A stretch of DNA of 64,000 nucleotides from NCBI GenBank assembly GCA_947643715.1, contig CANRXB010000007.1, forward strand, positions 1 to 64,000, written 5' to 3'. Origin of the DNA: an uncultured bacterium. Lineage in GTDB: Bacteria; Bacillota; Clostridia; Oscillospirales; Oscillospiraceae. Each line of letters starts with the position of its first letter. Positions within the stretch are counted from its first letter, which is position 1. The notes below the pieces were generated by a model that did not search any database, was not told the DNA's origin, and saw only the letters and a program-made list of their open reading frames with translations. The translations under genes and the position numbers were made by a program. Positions 46,624 through 56,676 of the stretch are shown piece by piece.

Positions 46624-47511
46624 ATGAGAACACCTGTCTTTACCGGCTCCTGTCCCGCCCTGGTCACACCTTTCGACCGGAACAACATCATCGACTACGA
46701 TGCGTTCGGCAAGCTCATCGACGCCCAGATCGAGGCTGGGGTGGACGCGGTGTGTGTGTGCGGCACCACTGGGGAGTCCGCCACCATGTCCATCCGGGAG
46801 CACATCGCCGCCGTGGAGTTCTGCGTGAAGCGGGTGGACCACCGGGTGAAGGTGATCGCCGGGGCGGGGAGCAACGACACCTCCGCCGCCGTCTACCTGT
46901 CCCAGCACGCCCAGGACTCCGGCGCGGACGCGCTGCTCCATGTCACCCCCTATTACAACAAGGCCAGCCAGACCGGGCTCATCAAGCACTATGAGTATAT
47001 CGCCGAGCGGGTGGAGATCCCGATCATCTTGTACAACGTGCCCGGGCGCACCGGGGTGTCGTTCACCGCTGAGACGTACAAGGTGCTCAGCCAAGACCCC
47101 AAGATCAACGGGGTGAAGGAGGCCAGCGGCAATTTCTCCCTATTGGCCCACACCCGTTTCCTGTGCGGGGAAGATTTCTACATCTGGTCCGGCAACGACG
47201 ATCAGGTGGTGCCCATGATGGCGCTGGGGGCCAAGGGGGTCATCTCGGTGGCTTCCAACATCATCCCGGAGGTGATGGTGGAGATGACCCGGCTGTGTTT
47301 GGACAATGACTTCGCCGCGGCCTCCAAGCTGCAGATCCAGTACATGGACCTCATCGACGCGCTGTTCACCGAGGTCAATCCCATCCCCATCAAAGCTGCC
47401 ATGAACCTGCTGGGGATGCAGGCGGGCCCTCTGCGCCTGCCGCTGTGCGACATCTCGGAAAAGAACCTGGAGGTCCTCCGCCGGGCCATGGCCCGGGCGG
47501 GCCTGCTGTAA
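46624..47511 (+). CDS. dapA: 4-hydroxy-tetrahydrodipicolinate synthase
   Basis: VCGTTGESATMSIREH, YYNKASQTGLIKHY, YNVPGRTGV. Confidence 0.97.
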   Translation: MRTPVFTGSCPALVTPFDRNNIIDYDAFGKLIDAQIEAGVDAVCVCGTTGESATMSIREHIAAVEFCVKRVDHRVKVIAGAGSNDTSAAVYLSQHAQDSGADALLHVTPYYNKASQTGLIKHYEYIAERVEIPIILYNVPGRTGVSFTAETYKVLSQDPKINGVKEASGNFSLLAHTRFLCGEDFYIWSGNDDQVVPMMALGAKGVISVASNIIPEVMVEMTRLCLDNDFAAASKLQIQYMDLIDALFTEVNPIPIKAAMNLLGMQAGPLRLPLCDISEKNLEVLRRAMARAGLL

Positions 47512-47523
47512 GGAGTCCCCGCG

Positions 47524-48279
47524 ATGCGAAAGATGATCATTTCCGGCTGCTGCGGCCATATGGGCCGGGTGGTGGCGGACATCTGCGCCAACGACCCGGA
47601 GGTGGAGGCGGTGGCGGGCATCGACCTGCTGCCGCAGCCCATGGACGGCTTCCCGGTGTTCTCTACCCCTGCCGCCTGCACTGTGGAGGGGGACGTGGCG
47701 ATCGACTTTTCCCATCCCGCTGCCCTGGGGGGGCTGCTGGACTTCTGTGTCCAGCGCAGGATGCCCGCCGTGCTGGCCACCACCGGCTATTCGGAGGAGC
47801 AGTTGGCGCAGATCCAGGAGGCGGCCAGGTCCATCCCCCTGTTCCGCTCCGCCAACATGTCCTTGGGCATCAACGTACTGATGGACCTCGTCCGCCGTGC
47901 TGCGGCCCTGCTGGGCGAGGACTTCGACGTGGAGATCGAGGAGCGCCACCACCGCCGCAAGCTGGACGCGCCCAGCGGCACCGCCCTGATGCTGGCGGAC
48001 GCTGCGGCCCAGGCCCTGCCGTATGAGCCGGGCTACGTCTATGACCGCCATGAGCGCCGCAAGCCGAGGGACTTCCGGGAGATCGGCATCTCCTCCCTGC
48101 GGGGCGGGACCATCGTGGGCGACCATACGGTGGTGTTCGCCGGGCGGGACGAGGTGATCGAGCTGAGCCACCACGCCGCCAGCCGGGAGGTGTTCGCCGT
48201 GGGCGCGGTGAAAGCGGCGAAGTTCCTGGCGGGAGTGGAAGAGCCTGGCCTATACGATATGTCCCACCTCATCGGCTGA
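47524..48279 (+). CDS. dapB: 4-hydroxy-tetrahydrodipicolinate reductase
   Basis: EERHHRRKLDAPSGTALMLADA. Confidence 0.96.
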   Translation: MRKMIISGCCGHMGRVVADICANDPEVEAVAGIDLLPQPMDGFPVFSTPAACTVEGDVAIDFSHPAALGGLLDFCVQRRMPAVLATTGYSEEQLAQIQEAARSIPLFRSANMSLGINVLMDLVRRAAALLGEDFDVEIEERHHRRKLDAPSGTALMLADAAAQALPYEPGYVYDRHERRKPRDFREIGISSLRGGTIVGDHTVVFAGRDEVIELSHHAASREVFAVGAVKAAKFLAGVEEPGLYDMSHLIG

Positions 48280-48293
48280 GGGGACGGACGGCT

Positions 48294-48721
48294 GTGGATA
48301 TCTGGGAACGGCTCTATCTGGAGGCCAAGGAGCAGTATCGCCCTCAGGAGATCTCTCCGTTCATGTACGCCCACCATGTGGTGTGCGCGCTGGAGAGCGA
48401 GGACGGCCGGATCTTCACCGGCTTCTGCTTCGAGAGCTGCTGCGGCGTGCTGGACCTGTGCGCCGAGCGGTAGCGGCCCTCAGTATGTATAAGGACAGCG
48501 GACAGACCGTGGTGAAGCGGCTGATCGTGTTCCGGGATCGGCCGCCCTGCGGCGGGGGCAGCGGGATGCCCTGCGGCGCCTGCCGGGAGTTCTTCATGCA
48601 GCTCTCCCTCCGGAACCGGGACATGGAGATCATGACGGACTATGCCGCCCGCAAGACGGTGACATTGGGAGAGCTCATGCCGGACTGGTGGGGCATGGAA
48701 CGGTACGAGAACAACAGATGA
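48294..48721 (+). pseudogene. Cytidine deaminase-like gene interrupted by an apparent 1-nt deletion
   Basis: Frame 1 …GFCFESCCGVLDLCAER* (TAG 48471) continues in another frame as …AALSMYKDSGQTVVKRLIVFRDRPPCGGGSGMPCGACREFFMQ. Confidence 0.75.
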
Positions 48722-48764
48722 AAAAAGCGAGGCAGTCCAAGTTCGGGACTGCCTCGCTTTTTTT
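48721..48764. terminator. Bidirectional intrinsic terminator
   Basis: AAAAAAGCGAGGCAGTCC-AAGTTC-GGGACTGCCTCGCTTTTTTT. Confidence 0.85.
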
Positions 48765-49024
48765 CATATCGTTCCGACCTGCCACTCGTCCTCGTACACG
48801 ATCTTGCCAGGGTGGTCCGTCAGGACGACGTCGTATGGGACGTCATAACGGTCCAGCAGATCGATCAGCGGCTGGATGTGCTCGAGCATCTCGCCGCACT
48901 GCGCGGTCTTGAACCATGTGATCGCGCCGTCAGGATCGTCGTTGTCCGTACCATAGAAGGGAGACTCCGGAAGGTTTTCCACGAACCATCGGCGTGTCTC
49001 CTGATACAGCGCCTCGTCGGTCAC
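48764..49024 (-). CDS. 86-aa protein of unknown function, overlapping the tyrS stop codon
   Basis: MTDEALYQETRRWFVENLPESPFYGTDNDDPDGAITWFKTAQCGEMLEHIQPLIDLLDRYDVPYDVVL…; ATGA overlap with tyrS. Confidence 0.65.
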   Translation of the reverse strand: MTDEALYQETRRWFVENLPESPFYGTDNDDPDGAITWFKTAQCGEMLEHIQPLIDLLDRYDVPYDVVLTDHPGKIVYEDEWQVGTI

Positions 49025-50253
49025 GCCAGGACGGCCCGATGGAACACCTTTTTTCCTTTTTTGATGATGACGCCCTCACCGGCGAACATTTCCTTGGAGA
49101 ACTGAGCGGCGGGATCGGACATCTTCTCATCGCCCATGGCCACGCCGCCCTGCTGGATGAGCCGCCGGGCCTCTCCGTTGGAGGCGGCCAGGCCGCACTT
49201 CACCAGCAGCGTCAGCGCGCCGATGGAGCCGTCGGGGAAATCGCCGTCAGCGAGCTGGGTGGAGGGCATATCGGTCGCGTTCCCGCCGGTGGAGAACAGG
49301 GCGCGGGCTGCGGCTTGGGCTTTGTCCGCCTCCTCCTTGCCGTGGACCATGTTGGTCAGCTCCCAGGCCAGGATCTCCTTGGCCCGGTTGAGCTGGGCGT
49401 CCTTCCACCGATCCATCTCGTCGATCTGCTCCAAGGGGAGGAAGGTGAGCCAGCGGATACATTTCAGCACGTCCGCGTCCCCTACGTTGCGCCAGTACTG
49501 GTAGAAGTCGTAAGGACTGGTCTTGTTGGGGTCCAGCCACACGGCGTTGCCCGCGGTCTTGCCCATCTTGTTCCCCTGGGAGTCGGTGAGCAGGTTGATG
49601 GTCATGCAGTGGGAATCCTTTCCCAGCTTGCGCCGGATGAGCTCCGTGCCCCCCAGCATGTTGGACCACTGGTCGTTGCCCCCGCACTGGAGGTTGCAGC
49701 CCACGGTCTGGAACATGTGGTAGAAGTCGTAGGACTGCATGATCATATAGTTGAACTCCAGGAAGGAGAGCCCCTTCTCCATGCGCTGCTTGTAGCAGTC
49801 CGCCCGGAGCATGTTGTTCACCGAGAAGCAGGCGCCCACCTCCCGCAGCAGGTCCACATAGTTGAGGCTGAGCAGCCAGTCGGCGTTGTTGAGCATCATG
49901 GCCTGTCCGGGACCCTCGCCGAAGTCGATGAACCGCTCCATTTGCTTTTTGAAGCACTCGGCGTTGTGGTCGATGTCCTCCCGAGTGAGCATCTTCCGCA
50001 TGTCGGTGCGGCCGGAGGGGTCGCCGATGGTGGTGGTGCCGCCGCCGATGAGAGCGATGGGCTTGTTGCCCGCCTGCTGGAGCCGCTTCATCAGGGTGAG
50101 GGTCACGAAATGTCCCGCCGTCAGGCTGTCCGCCGTACAGTCGTAGCCGATGTAGAACGTGGCCTTGCCGTTGTTGATGAGGTCCTTGACCTCGTCCTCA
50201 CTGGTGACCTGGGCCACCAGGCCCCGGGCCACGAGTTCATCGTAAATTGTCAT
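49021..50253 (-). CDS. tyrS: Tyrosyl-tRNA synthetase
   Basis: YIGYDCTADSLTAGHFVTLTLMKRLQQAGNKPIALIGGGTTTIGDPSGR; KMGKT motif. Confidence 0.97.
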   Translation of the reverse strand: MTIYDELVARGLVAQVTSEDEVKDLINNGKATFYIGYDCTADSLTAGHFVTLTLMKRLQQAGNKPIALIGGGTTTIGDPSGRTDMRKMLTREDIDHNAECFKKQMERFIDFGEGPGQAMMLNNADWLLSLNYVDLLREVGACFSVNNMLRADCYKQRMEKGLSFLEFNYMIMQSYDFYHMFQTVGCNLQCGGNDQWSNMLGGTELIRRKLGKDSHCMTINLLTDSQGNKMGKTAGNAVWLDPNKTSPYDFYQYWRNVGDADVLKCIRWLTFLPLEQIDEMDRWKDAQLNRAKEILAWELTNMVHGKEEADKAQAAARALFSTGGNATDMPSTQLADGDFPDGSIGALTLLVKCGLAASNGEARRLIQQGGVAMGDEKMSDPAAQFSKEMFAGEGVIIKKGKKVFHRAVLA

Positions 50254-50723
50254 GGTTTTTTCTCCTTTTTTCGTTTTTGATAAAGTTCCCAGGCCATTTC
50301 CACCGCCCAGGACTGGTAGTCCAACGCCATTTTCTCCCGGCACTCCTCCACCGGAAGCCAGACCAGCTCACGGCCCGGCTCCCCCTGGGTCGCCTTCTCC
50401 CCCAGCTCCATCAGGTAGATGTGGCCGATGGGGTGGAAAGGGACTTGCCCCTGCCGGGTGAAGGTATACTCCTCGCCCACGCACACTTTTTCACCTACCG
50501 TGGCCGAGTACCCAATCTCCTCCATGATCTCCCGGCGGACGCACTCCGCCTCACTCTCCCCCGGCTCTATCCCGCCGCCCAGCAGGATATACACCGAGCT
50601 GTCCGCAAAATGCACGAACACCATCCCCACCCGGCCCGCGTCATCAAAGGCCACGCCATAAGCCCCTGGCCGGGCCCCGTAGTCCACGCCGGGCCTGGGC
50701 GCGCCAAATACCCTGTGCTCCAT
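50250..50723 (-). CDS. NUDIX hydrolase
   Basis: GGGIEPGESEAECVRREIMEEIGY Nudix box. Confidence 0.92.
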   Translation of the reverse strand: MEHRVFGAPRPGVDYGARPGAYGVAFDDAGRVGMVFVHFADSSVYILLGGGIEPGESEAECVRREIMEEIGYSATVGEKVCVGEEYTFTRQGQVPFHPIGHIYLMELGEKATQGEPGRELVWLPVEECREKMALDYQSWAVEMAWELYQKRKKEKKP

Positions 50724-50739
50724 CTTATTGCTCCTTTCT

Positions 50740-51025
50740 GCATCAAAACGCCCCCTGTCCCTTTGGGACAGAGGGCGAACATTCGCGGTACCACCTCTGC
50801 TTTGCCGCCTTCTCACGAAGACGGCCTCAGGGGGTCCCCAACAGGACCCCGGCGCTGTACCGGGCGCACCCGTCCGGCCCTAATAGGGATACGTCCTCCC
50901 GTTCAGGCGGCTGCTCCGAGGCGTATTCACCAATGGCTCCTGGCCCCCTTCCACCAAACTGGGGGCTCTCTGTGCAGGAGAACAGCGGCTACTGGTCCTC
51001 ATCCTCGCATTGGGAGGATGATATC
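50740..51025 (-). ncRNA. T-box leader, predicted Tyr specificity
   Basis: Minus strand …GGTGAATACGCCTCGGAGC… (specifier TAC, plus coords 50923-50925), AGGTGGTACCGCG antiterminator box, terminator GCCCTCTGTCCC-AAAG-GGGACAGGGGGCGTTTT. Confidence 0.93.
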
Positions 51026-51114
51026 ATAAACGGCCCGTGTTGTCAAACTTTTTTTGCTGTGCATAGAAGAGATGAGCCGGAGGGCCATCAGGCCCTCCGG
51101 CGTGAGCGGTCCGT

Positions 51115-53124
51115 TCAGACCCCCAGTTCGATCCAAAGGCTGTTGTACAGCGCCCGGGTAGCGGGGGGGAGCACCGTATACATCTCGCACCGTTCCAGCA
51201 CGTCGGCAGGGACGGCCATGATCTCATACAGCTCTGGGTCCAGCTCCTCGCCGTACAGCTCCTGATAATAGGCGGGGTACTGTTCCAACGCCTCCCGGTT
51301 GGGAGAGGCATACCAGATATAGTCCATGTTGGCCAGATTGGCCTCAGTGGAGGCGATGAAATCGATCCACTGCATGGCTTCGTCGTAATGAGGGGCGTCC
51401 TTCAATACGCACATCGCGTCCACGAACCAGTTGGAGCCCTCCTCCGGGATGACGAACCGCAGATCCACGTCTTCCGCCTGATTGTCCAGCATGGACAGGA
51501 AGTCCCCGGCGTAATAGGCGGCGATGGCGGCGTTGCCGCCCTCCATCTTTTGGAACACTTGGTCCATGACCTTGCCCTGGAACACGCCCCGCCGGTTGGC
51601 GTCGGCGATGAGCTCATAGGCTTGACGGATCTCGGCTTCATCGGTGGTGTTCACCGAATGGCCCAGGTGGATGAGGGCCGCGGCCAAGGCGTCCCGGGAG
51701 TTGTTGATGAGCAGGACGTTGCCCGCGTTCCGGCTGTCGTACAGAGCGCTCCAGCTATCCGGCTCTTCCTCCACCATGTTGGCATTATAGATGAGACCCA
51801 GGGTGCCCCAGGTGTAGGGGACGGTGTAACGGTTCTCGGGGTCGAAGGGCAGGTCTTTGAAACGCTCGTCGATGAGGGAATAGTTGGGGATCCTGCTGTA
51901 GTCCAGTTCCTCCAGCATCCCCTCCTCGATGAGCTGGGAGATCATATAGTCGGAGGGGACGATGACGTCATAGTCCGCGCCGCCGCTCTTGAGCAGGGAA
52001 TAGAGGGCCTCATTGCTCTCTGCGGTCTGATAGTTCACCCGGATGCCGGTAGCGTCCTCGAACTGTGTGATGAGGTCCTCGTCGATATACTCGCCCCAAC
52101 TGCACACGTTCACCACCGGCTGGGAGCTGGTGGCCCCGGTGAGCAGCATCACCACGACGATGAAAACGCAGGCCATGGCCCCGGCCACCGCCCGGCGGGC
52201 CCACTGCCAGGAGGGCTGGGAGAAGCGCAAGGACAGCCGTTCCAGCCGGGAGGGCTCGTGCACCTCCTGGTGCACGGCACGGCGCTCCTGGCGGATCTCG
52301 CGGACGTTGTTGGCCACCAGAAGGATCAGCACGGACAGGAACAGCAGGGTGGACACCGCGTTGACCTCCGGAGTGATCCGCTTTTTGGTCATGCTATAGA
52401 TGCGCATGGCCAAGGTGGAGGTGGACGACCCGGCGGTGAAGTAGGAGATGACGAAGTCGTCGATGGACATGGTGAAGGCGATGAGCGCGCCGGACACGAT
52501 GCCGGGCTTGATCTCGGGCAGGATCACCTTCCAGAACGCCTGCATCCAGGTGCATCCCAGGTCCTGCGCAGCGTCCACCAGGTTCTTGTCCATCTGCCGC
52601 AGCTTGGGCGCCACGTTCAGGATGACATAGGGGATATCGAACGCGATGTGGGCCAGCAGCATGGTGGTGAAGCCCAGGGTGAGCCGGGTGGGCAGCTCCA
52701 CCAGGCCCTGTATGCCGTTGAACCATGTGGCGAACGCGCCCCAGCCCTGGAAGAAGGCCACGAAGAAGAGGCACAGGCTGACGCCGGTGACGATGTCGGC
52801 GTTCATCATGGGGATGTCGTTCACCACCAGCAGGGCGTCCCGCTTCCGGCGGCTCAGGGAATACAGGCCGATGGCGGCGAAGGTGCCGGCCACGGTAGCG
52901 ATGGCGGTGGCCAGCAGGGAGACCAGCAGGGTGGTGTACAGGCTCTCCATGATGAGCCGGTTTTGGAACAGGGAGACGTACCAGTCCAGAGAGAAGCCCT
53001 TCCACACCGCGCTGCTGTCCCCGGCGTTGAAGGAGAACACGATCAACAGGAAGATGGGCAGGTACAGGAACAGGAACACGAGCCCGATGAACAGGCGGCT
53101 CCCCACTCGGTTTTGCTTTCTCAT
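51115..53124 (-). CDS. Spermidine/putrescine ABC transporter permease fused to substrate-binding domain (PotC-PotD)
   Basis: N-part PotC permease (IPMMNADIVTGVSLCLFF…DFVISYFTAG); C-part after extra TM: VNVCSWGEYIDEDLITQFEDATGIRVNYQTAESNE. Confidence 0.93.
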   Translation of the reverse strand: MRKQNRVGSRLFIGLVFLFLYLPIFLLIVFSFNAGDSSAVWKGFSLDWYVSLFQNRLIMESLYTTLLVSLLATAIATVAGTFAAIGLYSLSRRKRDALLVVNDIPMMNADIVTGVSLCLFFVAFFQGWGAFATWFNGIQGLVELPTRLTLGFTTMLLAHIAFDIPYVILNVAPKLRQMDKNLVDAAQDLGCTWMQAFWKVILPEIKPGIVSGALIAFTMSIDDFVISYFTAGSSTSTLAMRIYSMTKKRITPEVNAVSTLLFLSVLILLVANNVREIRQERRAVHQEVHEPSRLERLSLRFSQPSWQWARRAVAGAMACVFIVVVMLLTGATSSQPVVNVCSWGEYIDEDLITQFEDATGIRVNYQTAESNEALYSLLKSGGADYDVIVPSDYMISQLIEEGMLEELDYSRIPNYSLIDERFKDLPFDPENRYTVPYTWGTLGLIYNANMVEEEPDSWSALYDSRNAGNVLLINNSRDALAAALIHLGHSVNTTDEAEIRQAYELIADANRRGVFQGKVMDQVFQKMEGGNAAIAAYYAGDFLSMLDNQAEDVDLRFVIPEEGSNWFVDAMCVLKDAPHYDEAMQWIDFIASTEANLANMDYIWYASPNREALEQYPAYYQELYGEELDPELYEIMAVPADVLERCEMYTVLPPATRALYNSLWIELGV

Positions 53125-53972
53125 AGCATCACCGCCTGTTCTTCGCCCTCACCGAAGTGGTTCATGACGACCATGCACACGACCACGATCACCATCATCA
53201 CCATGGAGATGGCCGCGCCCAGGTGGGGGTTGTATGCTCCGCCCAGGAACTGCAACTCGATCAGGTCGCCCAGCATCAGTTGGTTGCCGCCCCCCAGAAG
53301 ATTGGATATGGCGAAGGTGGACACGGATGGGACGAACACCATGGTCACGCCGGATAGGATGCCCGGCAGGGACAGGGGGAAGATGACCTTGAGGAACACC
53401 CGCGCCGAGTCCGCGCCCAGATCCCGGGCGGCTTCCAGCAGGGAGCCGTCCAGCTTGACGATCACGGAGTAGATGGGCAGGATCATGAAGGGCAGGTAGT
53501 TGTACACCATGCCCAGCACCACCGCGCCGGAGGTGCCGATCATCTGGATGTGGTCCACTGCCAGCAGGTCCAGCAGCCCGACGGCCCGGAAGAGCTGGTT
53601 GAGCAGGCCGTTGTTCTCCAGGATGGACATCCAGGAATAGGTGCGCAGCAGGAAGTTCATCCACATGGGCAGCATGATGAGGGCCATGGCGACGCGCTGG
53701 AACCGGGGGCCCTCCTTGGCCATCCAATAGGACACGGGGTAGCCGATGAGGAAGCACACCAGGGTGGCCAGCAAAGCCAGCCAGAAGGAGCGCAGGAACA
53801 CGGAGAGGTAGACGCCCATCCGGGTGAAGTTCTCCGCGGTGATCTGGGAGGCGTTGGTGACAGGGTCGATGGCGGTGAACGCGTAGGCCACCATGATGAG
53901 GATGGGGACGACCACGAACAGGGCCATCCAGATCACATAGGGAACGGCGAACAAGGAGCGCTTATTCTTCAT
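53121..53972 (-). CDS. potB: Spermidine/putrescine ABC transporter permease
   Basis: [40 protein letters not shown]. Confidence 0.93.
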   Translation of the reverse strand: MKNKRSLFAVPYVIWMALFVVVPILIMVAYAFTAIDPVTNASQITAENFTRMGVYLSVFLRSFWLALLATLVCFLIGYPVSYWMAKEGPRFQRVAMALIMLPMWMNFLLRTYSWMSILENNGLLNQLFRAVGLLDLLAVDHIQMIGTSGAVVLGMVYNYLPFMILPIYSVIVKLDGSLLEAARDLGADSARVFLKVIFPLSLPGILSGVTMVFVPSVSTFAISNLLGGGNQLMLGDLIELQFLGGAYNPHLGAAISMVMMVIVVVCMVVMNHFGEGEEQAVML

Positions 53973-55143
53973 GGCCGTCCTCCCGGGAGCCGTCCACCTC
54001 CCCGTCCTCGGGCTCCGCCGCGTCCAGCTCCTCATACTCCTCGGAGTAGGAGGAATAGTCCCCGAACATCCCGGAGTAGTGGCTCTTCTTCATCACGTGG
54101 ATGCCGTCCGGATCGATCTTGATGCCGATGCGGCTGTCCACGGGGCAGAAGTCGGTGGTCTGGATGAGCCATTTGAAGCCGTAGAAGTCTACGATGGTGT
54201 CGTAATGGACCCCCTTGAAGGTGACGGAGGTGACGGTGCCGCGCAGTTGCCCTGCCGCCTCGTCCACGATGTCCACGTCCTCGGGACGGATCACCACGTC
54301 CACCGGCTCGTCCTTGCCGAAGCCTTTGTCTAGGCACTGGAACCTGCGGTTGAAGATCTCCACGACGCCGTCTGCACGCATCACGCCGTCGATGATGTTG
54401 GACTCGCCGATGAAGTCCGCCACGAAAGCGTTCTTCGGCTCGTTATAGATGTCCTCTGGAGTGCCGATCTGCTGGATGCGCCCGCCGTCCATCACCACCA
54501 CGGTGTCGGACATGGCGAGGGCCTCCTCCTGGTCGTGCGTCACATAGATGAAGGTGATCTCCATCTCCTGCTGGATGCGCTTGAGCTCGTTCTGCATATC
54601 CTTCCGCAGACGCATGTCCAGCGCGCCCAAAGGCTCGTCCAACAGCAGTACCTTGGGCCGGTTCACCAGGGCCCGGGCGATGGCCACCCGCTGCTGCTGT
54701 CCGCCGGACAGGGCGGACACCGGGCGCTTCTCGAACCCCTTCAGGTTGACGACCTCGAGCATCTCCATCACACGGGCGTGGATCTCCTGCTCTGGGAGCT
54801 TCACCTTCCGCCCGCTCTCATCCGCCTTGGGGATGCGCAGGCCAAAGGCCACGTTCTCGAACACGTTCAGGTGGGGGAACAGGGCGTATCGCTGGAACAC
54901 CGTGTTCACCGCCCGCTGATGGGGAGGGACATCATTGATCCTCACGCCGTCGAACAAAACGTCCCCGGCGGTCGGCGACAAGAACCCACCTATGATACGA
55001 AGTGTGGTCGTCTTGCCGCACCCACTGGGGCCCAGCAGCGTGAGGAATTCCTTATCATTGATATACAGATCGATGTGGTCGAGCACGAGCTCGTTGCCGT
55101 AGGACATGACGCAGTCCGACAGGCGGATCAGCTCCTTGGACAT
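53962..55143 (-). CDS. potA: Spermidine/putrescine ABC transporter ATPase
   Basis: [51 protein letters not shown]. Confidence 0.95.
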   Translation of the reverse strand: MSKELIRLSDCVMSYGNELVLDHIDLYINDKEFLTLLGPSGCGKTTTLRIIGGFLSPTAGDVLFDGVRINDVPPHQRAVNTVFQRYALFPHLNVFENVAFGLRIPKADESGRKVKLPEQEIHARVMEMLEVVNLKGFEKRPVSALSGGQQQRVAIARALVNRPKVLLLDEPLGALDMRLRKDMQNELKRIQQEMEITFIYVTHDQEEALAMSDTVVVMDGGRIQQIGTPEDIYNEPKNAFVADFIGESNIIDGVMRADGVVEIFNRRFQCLDKGFGKDEPVDVVIRPEDVDIVDEAAGQLRGTVTSVTFKGVHYDTIVDFYGFKWLIQTTDFCPVDSRIGIKIDPDGIHVMKKSHYSGMFGDYSSYSEEYEELDAAEPEDGEVDGSREDGHEE

Positions 55144-55266
55144 GTATCCTCCCCCATTTCTAATGATGAGTGTTTTGTCAGCTCCCTCGTTATATTTCCC
55201 GGCGAGTGCCCTCCACGATGGACAGCCGGATCGGACCGGCCCGGGGTTTCACGGATAGCGAGATAC

Positions 55267-55295
55267 ACTATAGCGGATCGCTTTGCCTTTGTCAA
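55267..55295 (-). promoter_or_regulatory. SigA promoter for potABCD
   Basis: Minus strand TTGACA-N17-TATAGT. Confidence 0.75.
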
Positions 55296-55404
55296 TCGTT
55301 TTGGTGGAATTTTATCAGAAAATGGGGATGGATCTTTTGGTAGCTTTCGACGGGACGCTGTGATAGAATAGAAAGACCAAGATCAGGAGAACGGAGGGAG
55401 CGGA

Positions 55405-56193
55405 TTGAAGATCGCCTACCTGGGCATCGACCTGTTGGGATCGGTGCTGGACGCACTGCTGCTGGAGGGGTGTGAAGTGTTGGAGCTGTTCACCTGCCCG
55501 GTGGACGGAGTGACGGAGTCCAATGCCGGAGTCATCCGGACAGCGCAGGAACGGGGCGTCCCTTACACGCTGGAGCGGATCGGTGTGACGGACCTGGAGG
55601 AGCTGGCGGCCCGGGGCTGTGAGATGCTGGTGTGCGCCGGCTATTATCACCGCGCTCCGGTGACGGAGGCTTTCCCTATGGTGAACTTCCACCCCACCTT
55701 GCTGCCGGTGGGCCGGGGGTCGTGGCCGATGCCCAAGCTCATTTTGGATAGAGCGCAGTTCGGCGGTGTCACGGCCCATAAGATGGCGGCGGATTTCGAT
55801 ACCGGGGACATCTTGGTCCAGGAGCGGTTCCGCCTGGACGAGCGGGAGGACCATCAGACCTATATGGAAAAGGTGTATGAGAAGATCCCCGGCATGGTCC
55901 ATAGGCTGGTGACGGATCTGCCTGGGGTACTGGCCCGGGCGGTCCCCCAGGGAGAAGGGGAGTACTGGCCTTTGCCCACCTGGGAGGATCGGACGGTGGG
56001 CCCGGATATGGACGCGGCCCAGGCGGACCTGATCCTCCGGGCGTTTTATGGATATGAGTGCATCTACCGGGGCAAAGGCCGAGGGATCGAGCTGATCGGG
56101 GGCCGGGTGGTCCCTGGAGATCCAACGGGGAAGCCTTTCCCGGTCCGGGGCGGCTATGTCACGGCGGACAAGCTCAGGCTCCTTCGCCGGTAG
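55405..56193 (+). CDS. Stand-alone formyltransferase-fold protein (Fmt/ArnA N-terminal-like)
   Basis: TTG start; VNFHPTLLPVGRG, GGVTAHKMAADFDTGDILVQERF. Confidence 0.75.
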   Translation: MKIAYLGIDLLGSVLDALLLEGCEVLELFTCPVDGVTESNAGVIRTAQERGVPYTLERIGVTDLEELAARGCEMLVCAGYYHRAPVTEAFPMVNFHPTLLPVGRGSWPMPKLILDRAQFGGVTAHKMAADFDTGDILVQERFRLDEREDHQTYMEKVYEKIPGMVHRLVTDLPGVLARAVPQGEGEYWPLPTWEDRTVGPDMDAAQADLILRAFYGYECIYRGKGRGIELIGGRVVPGDPTGKPFPVRGGYVTADKLRLLRR

Positions 56194-56250
56194 AGCGCGC
56201 CCCGGTGCTGGCAGGGGATCGTGCAGGAGAGGAGACCGTTCAGACGAGCC

Positions 56251-56284
56251 GAGGGAGCCACGCGCCGCTGCGCGTGGCTCCCTC
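56251..56284. terminator. Bidirectional intrinsic terminator
   Basis: GAGGGAGCCACGCG-CCGCTG-CGCGTGGCTCCCTC between convergent genes. Confidence 0.75.
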
Positions 56285-56291
56285 TTGTCGG

Positions 56292-56642
56292 TCAATACAC
56301 CGGATCGTCTACTTCCACCTTGTCCGCTTCCTGGAAAGGGGCGAGGGTGGAGACCATCTTCACCGGCTGGCGGTAGGGGTTGTTCACATAGTGGACCTCT
56401 TTGGGCTCGATATGGATGAGATCGCCGGGGGAGAGCACATGCTTCACTCCGTCCACCACGATATCCACCTTGCCCTCCAGGATGAAGAAGTCCTCCTCCA
56501 TCACTTCGTGGTAATGGGCCCGAAAATCTTCGCCGGGCCGGAAACGGACCAGGGCGAAGTTCATCCGGGGGCCTTTCATCAGGTATTTGGGGCCGCTCTC
56601 CCCAAAGCGGTACTCCCGTTCCGACTCGTTGACGATAAACAT
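56292..56642 (-). CDS. Cupin-domain protein
   Basis: RFRPGEDFRAHYHEVMEEDFFILEGKVDIVVDGVKHVLSPGDLIHIEPKEVHYVNN. Confidence 0.88.
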   Translation of the reverse strand: MFIVNESEREYRFGESGPKYLMKGPRMNFALVRFRPGEDFRAHYHEVMEEDFFILEGKVDIVVDGVKHVLSPGDLIHIEPKEVHYVNNPYRQPVKMVSTLAPFQEADKVEVDDPVY

Positions 56643-56676
56643 ACGCGTTCCCTCCTGTCTAAGATCTGCCGCCGCA

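Noticed and set aside
51076-51101. GCCGGAGGGCC-ATCA-GGCCCTCCGGC hairpin as a special element
   Set aside because: Located just downstream of the potCD stop; most likely an ordinary transcription terminator.
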